Shown: in pieces, positions 8,257 to 16,649 of the stretch
Layout of the letters: each line of letters starts with the position of its first letter
How positions within the stretch are numbered: the first letter of the stretch is position 1
Source: Lactobacillales bacterium
GTDB lineage: Bacteria > Bacillota_I > Bacilli_A > RF39 > UBA660
NCBI GenBank assembly: GCA_015059545.1
Contig: SVAG01000004.1
Span: 62,001-126,000 of the forward strand
Length of the DNA stretch: 64,000 bases
Direction of reading: 5' to 3'
Program-made: the position numbers and the translations under genes
The notes under the pieces: generated by a model
Told to the model about the DNA's origin: nothing
Databases searched by the model: none
The model's input: the letters and a program-made list of their open reading frames with translations, nothing else

Positions 8257-10332
8257 TTGACAAAGAAAAATATCAAAGAAAAAAATAAAAATTTTGATTT
8301 CAAAGCAATTAAAGATAAAACTATTAAGACTTTATGTGATGTTAAACAATGGTCAAAAAGTTATATAAGTACAAATATACTTTTCATGACATTTGTTATT
8401 ACATCTTTAATAAATGCATATTTAATAAGATTTTTTACAGTTAAAAATTATTTTAATGTAAAACCTATAGTTGCAGATTTTGCAGTTATATTAATAATAG
8501 GTGCTTTTGGATATTTATTTAAACCAAAACATCAATTTAAGTATTATTTTACTTGGTCAGTTTTATTTGTCCTTGTATGTGTTGTAAACTCTGTGTATTA
8601 TGCAAATTATTTATCATTTGCATCATTCTCATTATTAAAAACTTCAACACAAGCTGTAGGAGTTGGAGATGCAATAGGAAGTATTTTAGAAATAAAAGAT
8701 TTATGTTATATATATCAAATAGTTGCAATTATATTTGTACATAGTTTTTTAAAGAAGAAAAAATATTATGATAAAGTTGCTAAAATAGAAATAGGTAAAG
8801 TTAGAGCTGTAAATACTTTTATAGTGGGTATAATATTTATAGGATTATTTATTTCAATGTTAACCTCTAAAGATATAAGTCGTTTAGGAAAACAATGGAA
8901 TAGAGATTCTGTTGTTATGGAATTTGGTATATATACATATCAAATAAATGATTTAGTATCAACTTTAAAAGCTGAACTTAATCCACTTTTTGGATATGAT
9001 GAAAGTGCTAAAGAATTTAGAGAATATTTTGACACAAAAGAAGATACTTCAACAATAAATAAATATACAAATATGTTTGAAGGCAAAAGTGTAATTGCTA
9101 TACATGCTGAAAGTATTCAAAATTTTGTACTTGATGCAAGCTTTAATGGAATAGATGTTGCTCCAAATTTAAAAAGATTAGCTAGTGAAGGATTATATTT
9201 TTCAAATTTCTATTCACAAGAAAGTGTAGGAACTAGTAGTGATACAGAATTTACATATTCATCTTCATTAATGCCATCGACAAGTGGAACAGTATTTATG
9301 AATTATTTTGATAGAGATTATAGAACTACACAAAAATTCTTTAAAGAAAAAGGTTATTATGTATTTAGTATGCATGGTAATAATTGTTCTTTCTGGAATA
9401 GAGAAACAACTCATATAAGTTTAGGATATGATAGATTCTATTGTCATACAAAAGATTATAAAATTGATGAAACAATAGGTCTTGGTCTTTCAGATAAATC
9501 ATTCTTTAGACAATCTATTCCTATCATAAAACAAATAGATAAAGAAAATAAAAATTTCTATGGTACTATGATTATGCTTACAAATCATACTCCATTTACT
9601 GATATAGATGAAGTAAGTGATTATAAAGTAACTAAAAAATATCAAAAATTAAATGAAGAAACTGGATTAACAGAAGAAGTAGAAGCTCCTTATTTAGAAG
9701 GTACTACAATAGGAAGTTATTTTAAATCAGTAAATTATGCTGATGAAGCATTAGGACAATTATTAGAAGATCTTGATAAAGAAGGAATTTTAGATGATAC
9801 AGTTATTATAATTTATGGTGATCATGATAATAAATTAAAAAAATCTGAGTATAATAAATATTATAATTATGTTCCTGAAACAGATTCATATCTAAAAAAA
9901 GATGATGAAGGTTATACAAATGTTGATTATTATTTCTATGAATTAAATAGAAAAGTACCATTAATAATTTGGTCAAAAGATAAAAAACTTAAAACAGAAG
10001 TTACTGAAGTAATGGGAATGATAGATGTACAACCAACACTTGGTAATATGTTTGGATTTAAAAATGAATATGCTTTAGGAAACGATATATTTAGTGTAGA
10101 TGAAAATATTGTAGTATTCCCATCAGGAAATTGGCTTACAAATAAAATGTATTATAGTCAAAGTAAAGATGAAGGAAAATTACTTGACGAAAATGAAACA
10201 GTTAGTTTAGATTATATAAAAAATAATAATGAGTATGCTGAAAAACTAATTGCTTTATCAAATGATGTTATTATATACGATATGATTAAGAAACACGAGG
10301 AAGCACAAGAATTATTAAGCGAGGTTGAATAA
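8257..10332 (+). CDS. ltaS: Lipoteichoic acid synthase family protein
   Basis: Polyglycerol-phosphate (or related) polymerase of the cell envelope, using an extracellular sulfatase-fold domain. I choose TTG at 8257 as the start because AGAGGTGA lies 6 bases upstream and the longer frame runs through the promoter. There are five N-terminal membrane segments (about 42-62, 70-88, 97-119, 147-165, 187-204) and then an extracellular catalytic domain. Candidate active-site residues are E285 (HAESIQNF), the nucleophile T326 (VGTSSDTEF) and D522/H523 (YGDHDN), matching the E, T and DH ligands known from staphylococcal LtaS. A small membrane-anchored protein is translationally coupled downstream (stop and start share one base). 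Confidence 0.92.
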   Translation: MTKKNIKEKNKNFDFKAIKDKTIKTLCDVKQWSKSYISTNILFMTFVITSLINAYLIRFFTVKNYFNVKPIVADFAVILIIGAFGYLFKPKHQFKYYFTWSVLFVLVCVVNSVYYANYLSFASFSLLKTSTQAVGVGDAIGSILEIKDLCYIYQIVAIIFVHSFLKKKKYYDKVAKIEIGKVRAVNTFIVGIIFIGLFISMLTSKDISRLGKQWNRDSVVMEFGIYTYQINDLVSTLKAELNPLFGYDESAKEFREYFDTKEDTSTINKYTNMFEGKSVIAIHAESIQNFVLDASFNGIDVAPNLKRLASEGLYFSNFYSQESVGTSSDTEFTYSSSLMPSTSGTVFMNYFDRDYRTTQKFFKEKGYYVFSMHGNNCSFWNRETTHISLGYDRFYCHTKDYKIDETIGLGLSDKSFFRQSIPIIKQIDKENKNFYGTMIMLTNHTPFTDIDEVSDYKVTKKYQKLNEETGLTEEVEAPYLEGTTIGSYFKSVNYADEALGQLLEDLDKEGILDDTVIIIYGDHDNKLKKSEYNKYYNYVPETDSYLKKDDEGYTNVDYYFYELNRKVPLIIWSKDKKLKTEVTEVMGMIDVQPTLGNMFGFKNEYALGNDIFSVDENIVVFPSGNWLTNKMYYSQSKDEGKLLDENETVSLDYIKNNNEYAEKLIALSNDVIIYDMIKKHEEAQELLSEVE

Positions 10333-10949
10333 TGAAAAAAAGAAGATTAAAAACATGGCCTATAATTATATTGTTAATATTTATAATATTAATAATTTGT
10401 ATAATAAGTATAATATCTAGTTTAAATAATAGTAAAAAAATAAGTACAGAAACAATAGATACAATAAAAAAATATAATTATAATTTAAAACAAAATGAAA
10501 GTACTTATTATAAAGAATTATTTAAAGAATTAAAAAGTGAATTAAAAAAAGATAAAATGGATGAAAAAAAATATGCAAGTATAATTAGTAAGATGTTTTT
10601 AACCGATTTTTTAAGTTTAAATAACGCTATTAATAAAAATGATGTAGGAGGAACAGATTTTATCTATTCTACTTATAAAGATACTTTTATAACAAAAGCA
10701 AAAGATACATTATATTTATATATTGAAAATAATATATATGGTGATCGTAAACAAGAATTACCTATAGTAGAAGAAGTGAAAATCATTAATATAGAAAACA
10801 AAAAATATGATGGAGAAAAAGTAGATGATGAAAATGCATACTATATTGATTGCGAAGTTGTTTATAAAAAAGATTTAGATTATCAAAAAAAGGTCAATTT
10901 GATTTTAGTTCATAACAAAGATAAACTAGAAATAGTTAGTATGAAATAG
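10332..10949 (+). CDS. Single-pass membrane protein coupled to ltaS
   Basis: No family recognised. It is 205 residues with a short basic N-terminus, one membrane segment (about 9-31, almost all Ile/Leu) and an extracytoplasmic Lys/Glu-rich domain with predicted strands near the C-terminus (IDCEVVYKKDLDYQKKVNLILVH). The ATG shares its A with the ltaS TAA, so the two are translated together and the protein probably acts with, or regulates, the LTA synthase at the outer face of the membrane. That link is inference from coupling alone. Confidence 0.75.
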   Translation: MKKRRLKTWPIIILLIFIILIICIISIISSLNNSKKISTETIDTIKKYNYNLKQNESTYYKELFKELKSELKKDKMDEKKYASIISKMFLTDFLSLNNAINKNDVGGTDFIYSTYKDTFITKAKDTLYLYIENNIYGDRKQELPIVEEVKIINIENKKYDGEKVDDENAYYIDCEVVYKKDLDYQKKVNLILVHNKDKLEIVSMK

Positions 10950-10967
10950 ATCAATTGATCTTTTTTT
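10948..10967 (+). terminator. Terminator of ltaS operon
   Basis: Palindrome AGATCAATTGATCT containing the last gene's TAG stop, followed by seven T. Confidence 0.75.
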
Positions 10968-10968
10968 A

Positions 10969-10977
10969 TGTTATAAT
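10969..10977 (+). promoter_or_regulatory. Extended -10 promoter
   Basis: TGTTATAAT directly after the T run of the upstream terminator and 16 bases before the next ATG; no clear -35. Confidence 0.6.
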
Positions 10978-10992
10978 TAATTAGGTGATATT

Positions 10993-11652
10993 ATGCTAAA
11001 ATATGTAATATTAGATTTTGGAAAAGTAATTGCAGGTCCTACAACAGGTGATTGGTTTATGACACCTTGCTTTTTAGAAAATGTAGATATTAATTTAATA
11101 GATAAAGAATTATTTAAAGAAGCACTTAACAAATATGGACATTTTAAAGATGGATTAATTACTACTTTAGAAGAAGAATATGAATGTTTTTATAATTTAT
11201 ATAGTAATGCATTAAAAGAAATAAATTATCCTAAATATTGTGATGAAATAGCTAAAAATATAGCACATAATTTTACATATAAAAATGATAAATATACTTT
11301 TTATAATGGTATAGAAAAAGAACTAGAAGAATTAAATAAAAAATATACGTTAATATTACTTACTGATAATTGGCCATGTGTTAATAGAATATTAGATGAA
11401 AAAAATCTTACTAAGTATTTTAGTAAAATATACGTTTCATCTATATATGGAAAACAAAAAAAAGATTATGTCTTGTTTGATTACCCAATAAGTGATTATA
11501 ATATAAAAGAAAAAGAAGCTATATTTATAGATGATAATGAATCACTGCTTGATATAGCTAAATTAAAAGGATTAGATGTAATGTTAATGGATAGAGAAGG
11601 TATTGTAGAAACTTCTAAATATAATATAATAAATAACTTAAAAAACTTATAA
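10993..11652 (+). CDS. HAD-superfamily hydrolase (YihX-like)
   Basis: Likely small-molecule phosphatase of the HAD-IA class. The nucleophile motif is LDFGKV (D8, with Gly rather than Asp at +2, as in YihX-type members). Motif II is LILLTDNW, the conserved Lys is likely in YGKQKKDY, and motif IV is AIFIDDNESLLDIA. The long insert after motif I is a helical cap. The 219-residue length fits. It follows a 15-base leader from the extended -10 promoter and ends at a perfect-palindrome terminator, so it is monocistronic. The substrate is unknown. Confidence 0.85.
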   Translation: MLKYVILDFGKVIAGPTTGDWFMTPCFLENVDINLIDKELFKEALNKYGHFKDGLITTLEEEYECFYNLYSNALKEINYPKYCDEIAKNIAHNFTYKNDKYTFYNGIEKELEELNKKYTLILLTDNWPCVNRILDEKNLTKYFSKIYVSSIYGKQKKDYVLFDYPISDYNIKEKEAIFIDDNESLLDIAKLKGLDVMLMDREGIVETSKYNIINNLKNL

Positions 11653-11676
11653 AAAACTACTATAGTAGTTTTTTTT
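11651..11676 (+). terminator. Terminator with ACTACTATAGTAGT stem
   Basis: Palindrome with core AAACTACTATAGTAGTTT at 11654-11671 and a T run. The identical 18-base core recurs at 12771-12788. Confidence 0.85.
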
Positions 11677-11677
11677 G

Positions 11678-11686
11678 TGTTATAAT
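11678..11686 (+). promoter_or_regulatory. Extended -10 promoter
   Basis: TGTTATAAT immediately downstream of the terminator T run; the next gene starts 22 bases later. Confidence 0.6.
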
Positions 11687-11708
11687 AGGAATTTAAGGAT
11701 GTGAAAGT

Positions 11709-12782
11709 ATGAATTATTTTGATAAACTAAATGATGAAGTTAAGGCTTATTTCAAGATATTGTCTCCTGTTTTTCCAGAATGGTTAATAGATTATATAAA
11801 TACAAAAGAAATGCAAAGACTTGAAAATATAAGTTTAAGTTGTGGAATGGATTATACTAATTGTTTTAATATTAGATACTGGTATTCTAATTTAGATCAT
11901 AGTATAGGTGTAGCTTTAATTGTATGGAATTTTACGCATGATAAAAAACAAACATTGGCTGCTTTATTTCATGATATAGCAAGTCCAACATTTAAGCATT
12001 GTATAGATTTTATGAATGGAGATTCAGAAACACAAGAATCAACTGAAGAAAAAACTGAAGAGATAATAAGAAATAGTAAAGAAATAATGGAAATATTAAA
12101 TAGAGATAATATTAAAGTAGAAGAAGTATCAGATTATCATATATATCCTATAGCAGACAATAACACTCCAAGATTATCTGCAGATAGATTTGAATATACA
12201 TTTTCAAGTGGATTAATATTTCATAGAATATGGGAAGTAGATAAAATTAAGCATATTTATGATAATATTGTAATTTTAAAAAATGAAGATGGAATAGAAG
12301 AATTAGGTTTTAAAGATTATAGAGTATGTGAAGAATATATTGATATAATACATAAAATATGGCCAGAATGGGTAAGTGATAAAGATAGAACATGCATGCA
12401 ATTTTTAGCTGATATAGTTACATCTATGTATATCAAAGGATATATAACTATAGATGATTTATATGTGTTATCAGAAAATGAAGTAATAGATAAAATTTTA
12501 AATTGTGATGATTCATATATTCAAAATGCATTTAAACAATTTCAAAATGCTAATAATGTTTTTAGTAGTGATAATTATATTGAAGATAAGTATTGTATTA
12601 GTGTTAAATCTAAAACAAGATATATAGTACCTTTAACTATATATGAAGATAAAATAGTTAGAATAAATGAAGTATCAGAACAATCTAAACAACAAATAGA
12701 TAATTACTTAAATATGAAATTTAGTAAATATACGGGATTTAATTTTGAGTTTAAACCATATCAAAAAAAGAAACTACTATAG
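11709..12782 (+). CDS. HD-domain phosphohydrolase (dGTPase/SAMHD1-like)
   Basis: Putative metal-dependent nucleotide phosphohydrolase. The HD motif elements are H64 (NLDHSIGVAL), H88-D89 (ALFHDIASPTFKH) and a later Asp in LSADRFEYTF, in the order and spacing of SAMHD1/dGTPase-type proteins. There the second motif reads HDIGHGPFSH; the Gly-His after HDI is replaced here by Ala-Ser. The 357-residue length is right for this class. The stop codon lies in the 3' terminator. Deoxynucleotide hydrolysis is the family-based guess; other HD substrates are possible. Confidence 0.75.
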   Translation: MNYFDKLNDEVKAYFKILSPVFPEWLIDYINTKEMQRLENISLSCGMDYTNCFNIRYWYSNLDHSIGVALIVWNFTHDKKQTLAALFHDIASPTFKHCIDFMNGDSETQESTEEKTEEIIRNSKEIMEILNRDNIKVEEVSDYHIYPIADNNTPRLSADRFEYTFSSGLIFHRIWEVDKIKHIYDNIVILKNEDGIEELGFKDYRVCEEYIDIIHKIWPEWVSDKDRTCMQFLADIVTSMYIKGYITIDDLYVLSENEVIDKILNCDDSYIQNAFKQFQNANNVFSSDNYIEDKYCISVKSKTRYIVPLTIYEDKIVRINEVSEQSKQQIDNYLNMKFSKYTGFNFEFKPYQKKKLL

Positions 12783-12791
12783 TAGTTTTTT
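12771..12791 (+). terminator. Terminator, same stem as at 11654
   Basis: AAACTACTATAGTAGTTT followed by T; the TAG stop of the HD gene is in the stem centre. Confidence 0.8.
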
Positions 12792-12792
12792 A

Positions 12793-12801
12793 TGTTATAA
12801 T
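12793..12801 (+). promoter_or_regulatory. Extended -10 promoter
   Basis: TGTTATAAT, 24 bases before the ABC exporter ATG and directly after the terminator. Confidence 0.6.
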
Positions 12802-12824
12802 GATTAGGTAGTAAGGAGTGGGTT

Positions 12825-14549
12825 ATGAAGGAATTATGTAGCAATTTAAAATTTACTTGGAAATATGCAAAAGATTTAAAAAATATATTAATTAAATATA
12901 TTTTATGTAATGTAGTATCAATTATAATAAGTATAGTTGTTCCTATGATAAGTGCTAAAATTATTATAGCTTTAACTGACAATAGTTTTGAACAATTAAT
13001 TTATATGGCAGTATTAATTTTCTTTATAGAAAATTTAAGAAATTTTATTCATTATTTTGCAAGATATTATTCACAAGTAATGTATAGAGAAAGTTTTATA
13101 AAAATACAAACAGATTTAGGTAAAAATATATTAAGACTTGAAAATAAAATAATAGATGAAAATAATTCAGGTGTATTTATTCAAAGACTTACTAATGACA
13201 CTAGTAGACTTGCAGATATATTTAATGTATTAAATATGTATATTTCTAATATAATTATGAATATAGGAATATTTGGAGCAATATTTATAATAGATAAAAC
13301 AGTATTTATATATTTAATAATCATGTTGATAATTTTATATATTATTGAACATATTAGAACTAAAAAGTTTACAGAAGAAGATAAAATATTTAGAAAAGAA
13401 AATGAAAAAGTATCAGGTTTTGTTGGTGAAATTGTAAGAGGGGCTAGAGATATCAAAATGCTTAATTCAGAATCTAGCTTTATAAATGAATTACATTTAA
13501 AAGTAAAAGCATTAAATAATAAAAGATATGATATGAATACAGTTGATAGAAAATATAGTTTACTTAGAGGTTTTACTAGAGATTTAACTGATTTATTATT
13601 AATTTTATTACTAGTATATTTAATTAAATATAATGGATTAGCAGTAGCGTCTGCACTTATAATTCACAATTATTCTACTAGAGTACCATCAATAGTAGAT
13701 TATATTGGAATGTTACTTGATAGAGTAAAAGATTATAATTTATCAGCTTCAAGAATATTTGCTATTATAGATAGTGAAGAATTTAAAAAAGAAGAATTTG
13801 GTACTAAGCATTTAGATCATGTTGAAGGAAATTTTGAATTTAAAAATGTAGTATTTTCTTATGATGAAGAAAAAGTACTTAATAAAGCAAATTTTAAAAT
13901 AAACGCTAATGAAACAGTAGCTTTTGTAGGTAAAAGTGGAGCTGGTAAAAGTACAATATTTAGTTTACTATGTAAAATGTATGATATTGAAAAAGGTAAA
14001 ATAACAATAGATGGAATTGATATTAAAGAGTTAGATAGAGAATCTATAAGAGGTAATATAACTATAATAAGTCAAAGTCCATATATATTTAATTTAAGTA
14101 TAAGAGATAACTTAAGACTAGTAAAAGAAGATATAACAGAAGAAGAAATGATAGAAGCTTGTCATGTAGCTTGTTTAGATGAATTTATTGAATCTCTTCC
14201 TGATAAATATGATACAATAGTAGGAGAAGGTGGAGTAAATTTATCAGGTGGACAAAAGCAAAGATTAGCAATCGCGAGAGCTTTAGTTCAAAAAACAGAA
14301 ATAATTTTATTCGATGAAGCAACAAGTGCTTTAGATAATGAAACACAAAGTAAAATACAACAAGCAATTAATAATATGAAAGGTGAATACACTATATTAA
14401 TAATTGCTCATAGATTATCTACAGTAATAAATAGTGATAGAATTTTATTCTTAGATAATGGAAAAATAGTAGATGAAGGAACACATAAAGAATTATTAAA
14501 AAATAATAAAGAATATAAAAAATTATATGAAGCTGAAATAACAAAGTAG
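12825..14549 (+). CDS. ABC exporter, fused membrane and ATPase domains
   Basis: Half-transporter of the multidrug/lipid exporter type. Residues 1-310 carry six membrane segments (first at about 27-47) with the intracellular GFVGEIVRGARDIKML coupling region. The ATPase domain follows with Walker A GKSGAGKST, signature LSGGQKQRLAIARAL, Walker B IILFDEATSALD and the H-loop IIAHRLST. At 574 residues it is full length and most likely works as a homodimer. GGAGTGGGTT precedes the ATG. The GDPD gene starts 7 bases after its stop, so the two are one operon. Substrate unknown; a peptide, lipid or drug is possible. Confidence 0.92.
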   Translation: MKELCSNLKFTWKYAKDLKNILIKYILCNVVSIIISIVVPMISAKIIIALTDNSFEQLIYMAVLIFFIENLRNFIHYFARYYSQVMYRESFIKIQTDLGKNILRLENKIIDENNSGVFIQRLTNDTSRLADIFNVLNMYISNIIMNIGIFGAIFIIDKTVFIYLIIMLIILYIIEHIRTKKFTEEDKIFRKENEKVSGFVGEIVRGARDIKMLNSESSFINELHLKVKALNNKRYDMNTVDRKYSLLRGFTRDLTDLLLILLLVYLIKYNGLAVASALIIHNYSTRVPSIVDYIGMLLDRVKDYNLSASRIFAIIDSEEFKKEEFGTKHLDHVEGNFEFKNVVFSYDEEKVLNKANFKINANETVAFVGKSGAGKSTIFSLLCKMYDIEKGKITIDGIDIKELDRESIRGNITIISQSPYIFNLSIRDNLRLVKEDITEEEMIEACHVACLDEFIESLPDKYDTIVGEGGVNLSGGQKQRLAIARALVQKTEIILFDEATSALDNETQSKIQQAINNMKGEYTILIIAHRLSTVINSDRILFLDNGKIVDEGTHKELLKNNKEYKKLYEAEITK

Positions 14550-14556
14550 GTGATTT

Positions 14557-15294
14557 ATGAAAAAAGATCTTTCTTTTTTAAAAGAAAATTTAATAGCTCA
14601 TAGAGGAGCACATAATATAAATAAAGGTATACCTGAAAATAGTATAAAATCATTTGAAGAAGCAATCAAACATAATTATATTATTGAACTAGATATACAT
14701 TTATTAAAAGATAATAATATTGTAGTATTTCATGATGATGATTTAAAAAGAATGACAGGTTTAAATAAAAAAATTAAAGATACTACATATGAAGAAATTA
14801 AAGATTTAAAACTTCAAAATACAGATAATTATATACCATTATTTAAAGATGTTTTAGAATTAGTAGATGGAAAAGTTCCAATTATTGTTGAATTTAAACA
14901 TGACGTTAAATGTGGTAGATTAGAAAAAGAAACTATGAAGTTATTAAATAAATATAAAGGTAAATATGTTATGAAAAGTTTTAATCCACTTACATTAATT
15001 TGGTTTAAAAAGAATTATCCAGATGTAATTAGAGGACAATTATCATATAACTTTAAAGGTAAAAAGATAAATTTAATACATAAATTTTTCTGTAAAAATA
15101 TGTTGCTTAATTTTATTACTAAACCTGATTTTATATCATATGGAATTAAATCAATGCCAAATAAAAAAATTAATAAATACAGAAAAGATATACTTATATT
15201 AGGTTGGACAATAAAAACAAAAAAAGATTTAGAAAAAGCTAAAAAATATTGTGATAACTTTATATGTGAGAATTTAGAAGAATTAAATAATTAG
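14557..15294 (+). CDS. Glycerophosphodiester phosphodiesterase
   Basis: Hydrolyses glycerophosphodiesters to glycerol-3-phosphate and an alcohol. Motifs of the GDPD TIM barrel are present: H15-R16-G17 (LIAHRGAH), E27-N28 (IPENSIKSF), E44 and D46 (IELDIHLLKD), H59 (VVFHDDDLKRMTG) and a later metal-ligand Glu in PIIVEFKHD. The 245-residue length is typical of the cytoplasmic form and no signal peptide is visible. Cotranscribed with the ABC exporter, it ends at a strong terminator. In a bacterium with an LTA synthase it may recycle glycerophosphate products. Confidence 0.92.
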   Translation: MKKDLSFLKENLIAHRGAHNINKGIPENSIKSFEEAIKHNYIIELDIHLLKDNNIVVFHDDDLKRMTGLNKKIKDTTYEEIKDLKLQNTDNYIPLFKDVLELVDGKVPIIVEFKHDVKCGRLEKETMKLLNKYKGKYVMKSFNPLTLIWFKKNYPDVIRGQLSYNFKGKKINLIHKFFCKNMLLNFITKPDFISYGIKSMPNKKINKYRKDILILGWTIKTKKDLEKAKKYCDNFICENLEELNN

Positions 15295-15315
15295 CACTAA
15301 AAAATAGTGCTTTTT
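15293..15315 (+). terminator. Terminator of ABC-GDPD operon
   Basis: AGCACTA / TAGTGCT stem with A-rich 5-base loop and T run. Confidence 0.85.
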
Positions 15316-15357
15316 AATTTTATAAATGATACAATAAATATAGAGAGTAAAAAAATA

Positions 15358-15386
15358 TTGACAATTAAAAATCATTATAGTAAAAT
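15358..15386 (+). promoter_or_regulatory. Consensus sigma-A promoter of a tiny transcription unit
   Basis: TTGACA (15358-15363), 17-base spacer, TAAAAT (15381-15386). Start point near 15393, just before an AAAGGAG ribosome site. Confidence 0.8.
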
Positions 15387-15415
15387 ACCTTCAAACGAAA
15401 GGAGTGTGATTAATA

Positions 15416-15490
15416 ATGAAAAAATTAGAATTAAGAAATATTGTTATTTGTGAAAATAGTGGGTTAATCGCACTTCTTTTAGCTATATAA
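15416..15490 (+). CDS. 24-residue leader or stand-alone peptide
   Basis: A 24-codon reading frame with a basic, charged N-terminal half (MKKLELRNIVICENSG) and a hydrophobic end (LIALLLAI). AAAGGAG at 15398-15404 lies 11 bases upstream. A consensus promoter precedes it and a strong terminator (15515-15539) follows 25 bases after its stop, before the kinase gene at 15571. Two readings fit: a leader peptide whose translation controls read-through into the kinase/methyltransferase/APH operon, or an independent micropeptide with a membrane-seeking tail. It is not one of the YjcZ-like peptides. Confidence 0.5.
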   Translation: MKKLELRNIVICENSGLIALLLAI

Positions 15491-15514
15491 AATATGGTTA
15501 TTATTGTTGTGTGT

Positions 15515-15539
15515 AACTCTCTATTTTAGAGAGTTTTTT
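15515..15539 (+). terminator. Terminator between leader peptide and kinase gene
   Basis: Perfect 9-bp stem AACTCTCTA / TAGAGAGTT with TTT loop and T run. No separate promoter is obvious between it and the ATG at 15571, so read-through may be the route of expression. Confidence 0.85.
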
Positions 15540-15570
15540 GTTGTAAAAAACTCTAGAATGGAGTGATAAG

Positions 15571-16176
15571 ATGAATAAAAATATAATAGTAACAGGTGTT
15601 TCAAGAGCCGGGAAAACTACTTTAGCAACCAAAATAGCTAATGAATTAAATTATAACTTAATAAGTATAGATGATATGATTAGTGCTTTAGAAGCTTATC
15701 CAAATCTTAATATACATCATGATGGTGACATGGAAGAAGTATCAAAAAATTTTGTACCTTTTCTTAAAATATTTTTAAAAGAAACAGTAGATAATAAACC
15801 ATATTATGAAGGTCAAAGATATGTTATAGAAGGAACTTATATTGATTTTGAAGAAATAATACCATTTTTAAATGACGGAATTTGTAAAGATAGATATGAA
15901 ATAATAGGTTTAGTGTTAGATAATGAAAATGAAGAAGAATTATTTGATATTATAAAAAATAATGATACAGAAGATGAATGGACATATTGGTGTGATGATG
16001 AAGAACTTAAAGGTAATGTTAGATATTTTATTGAAAGAAATAAATATTTTAAAGAAAAATTTAATAAATATAATATAAAAACTATTAATTCATCTATTAA
16101 TAGAGAAGAAGAATTTAATAAATTTATATCTTTATATGGAGAAAAAGATGGGAAGAAAAACACAAATAAAATGTAG
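15571..16176 (+). CDS. P-loop NTPase, small-molecule kinase-like
   Basis: A 201-residue protein with Walker A GVSRAGKT at residues 9-16 and a following LISIDDMISALE, as in nucleotide or shikimate kinase-fold proteins where the Asp binds substrate or metal. A LID-like basic region is not obvious. The VIEGTYIDFEEIIPFL stretch resembles the second strand of AAA_33/adenylate-kinase-like proteins. GGAGTG precedes the ATG. The downstream methyltransferase gene overlaps its 3' end by 29 bases. It starts a run of enzymes (kinase, methyltransferase, two APH domains, kinase, GNAT). The substrate is unknown, and antibiotic or metabolite phosphorylation is only a possibility. Confidence 0.7.
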   Translation: MNKNIIVTGVSRAGKTTLATKIANELNYNLISIDDMISALEAYPNLNIHHDGDMEEVSKNFVPFLKIFLKETVDNKPYYEGQRYVIEGTYIDFEEIIPFLNDGICKDRYEIIGLVLDNENEEELFDIIKNNDTEDEWTYWCDDEELKGNVRYFIERNKYFKEKFNKYNIKTINSSINREEEFNKFISLYGEKDGKKNTNKM

Positions 16177-16639
16177 TGGCTCTATTGATAGATTTGAAGA
16201 AGTAGCAAGTTTTATATATGATAGATTTGGTAATTCAATAAAATATATTGCTGATGTTGCTGGTGGGCAAGGAATGCTTAGTAGAATACTAAATAAAAAA
16301 TATAATTATGAATCTGAAGTAATAGATCCTAGACATTATCAAGTAGTAGGAGTTAAAAATAGAGAAAGCGAATATTATAGTAGTATGGCTGATTACTATG
16401 ATTTAATTGTAGGGTTACATCCAGATGAAGCAATAAGAGAAGTTGTTGAATCAGCTAAAGTACGACCTATATTAGTTTTACCTTGTTGTAATTTTTGGGA
16501 TAGAACTAAAAAATTAGGTACAAAAGAAATGGTAGAAGAAATTACAAAATGGTTAAAAGAAAATAATATTAAATACGAAATAATAACATTTAAGTTTAAA
16601 GGGCCAAAAAATATTGGGATCTTAACATATAAAAAATAG
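16148..16639 (+). CDS. SAM-dependent methyltransferase-like protein
   Basis: A 163-residue protein with a class I methyltransferase motif I-like loop ADVAGGQGMLSRIL (about 35-48), an acidic strand end SEVIDPRHYQ and the motif VRPILVLPCCNFWDR where a NPPY-like catalytic loop would fall. I choose ATG 16148 because TGGAGA ends six bases upstream; the in-frame ATG at 16136 would use those bases as codons and has no ribosome site. It overlaps the kinase gene. The two Cys in LPCCNFW are unusual. Target (RNA, protein or small molecule) unknown. Confidence 0.6.
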   Translation: MGRKTQIKCSGSIDRFEEVASFIYDRFGNSIKYIADVAGGQGMLSRILNKKYNYESEVIDPRHYQVVGVKNRESEYYSSMADYYDLIVGLHPDEAIREVVESAKVRPILVLPCCNFWDRTKKLGTKEMVEEITKWLKENNIKYEIITFKFKGPKNIGILTYKK

Positions 16640-16649
16640 AGGTGATAAA

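Noticed and set aside
16136-16147. ATG at 16136 as the methyltransferase start
   Set aside because: It lacks a ribosome site, and its own bases form the TGGAGA site for the ATG at 16148.
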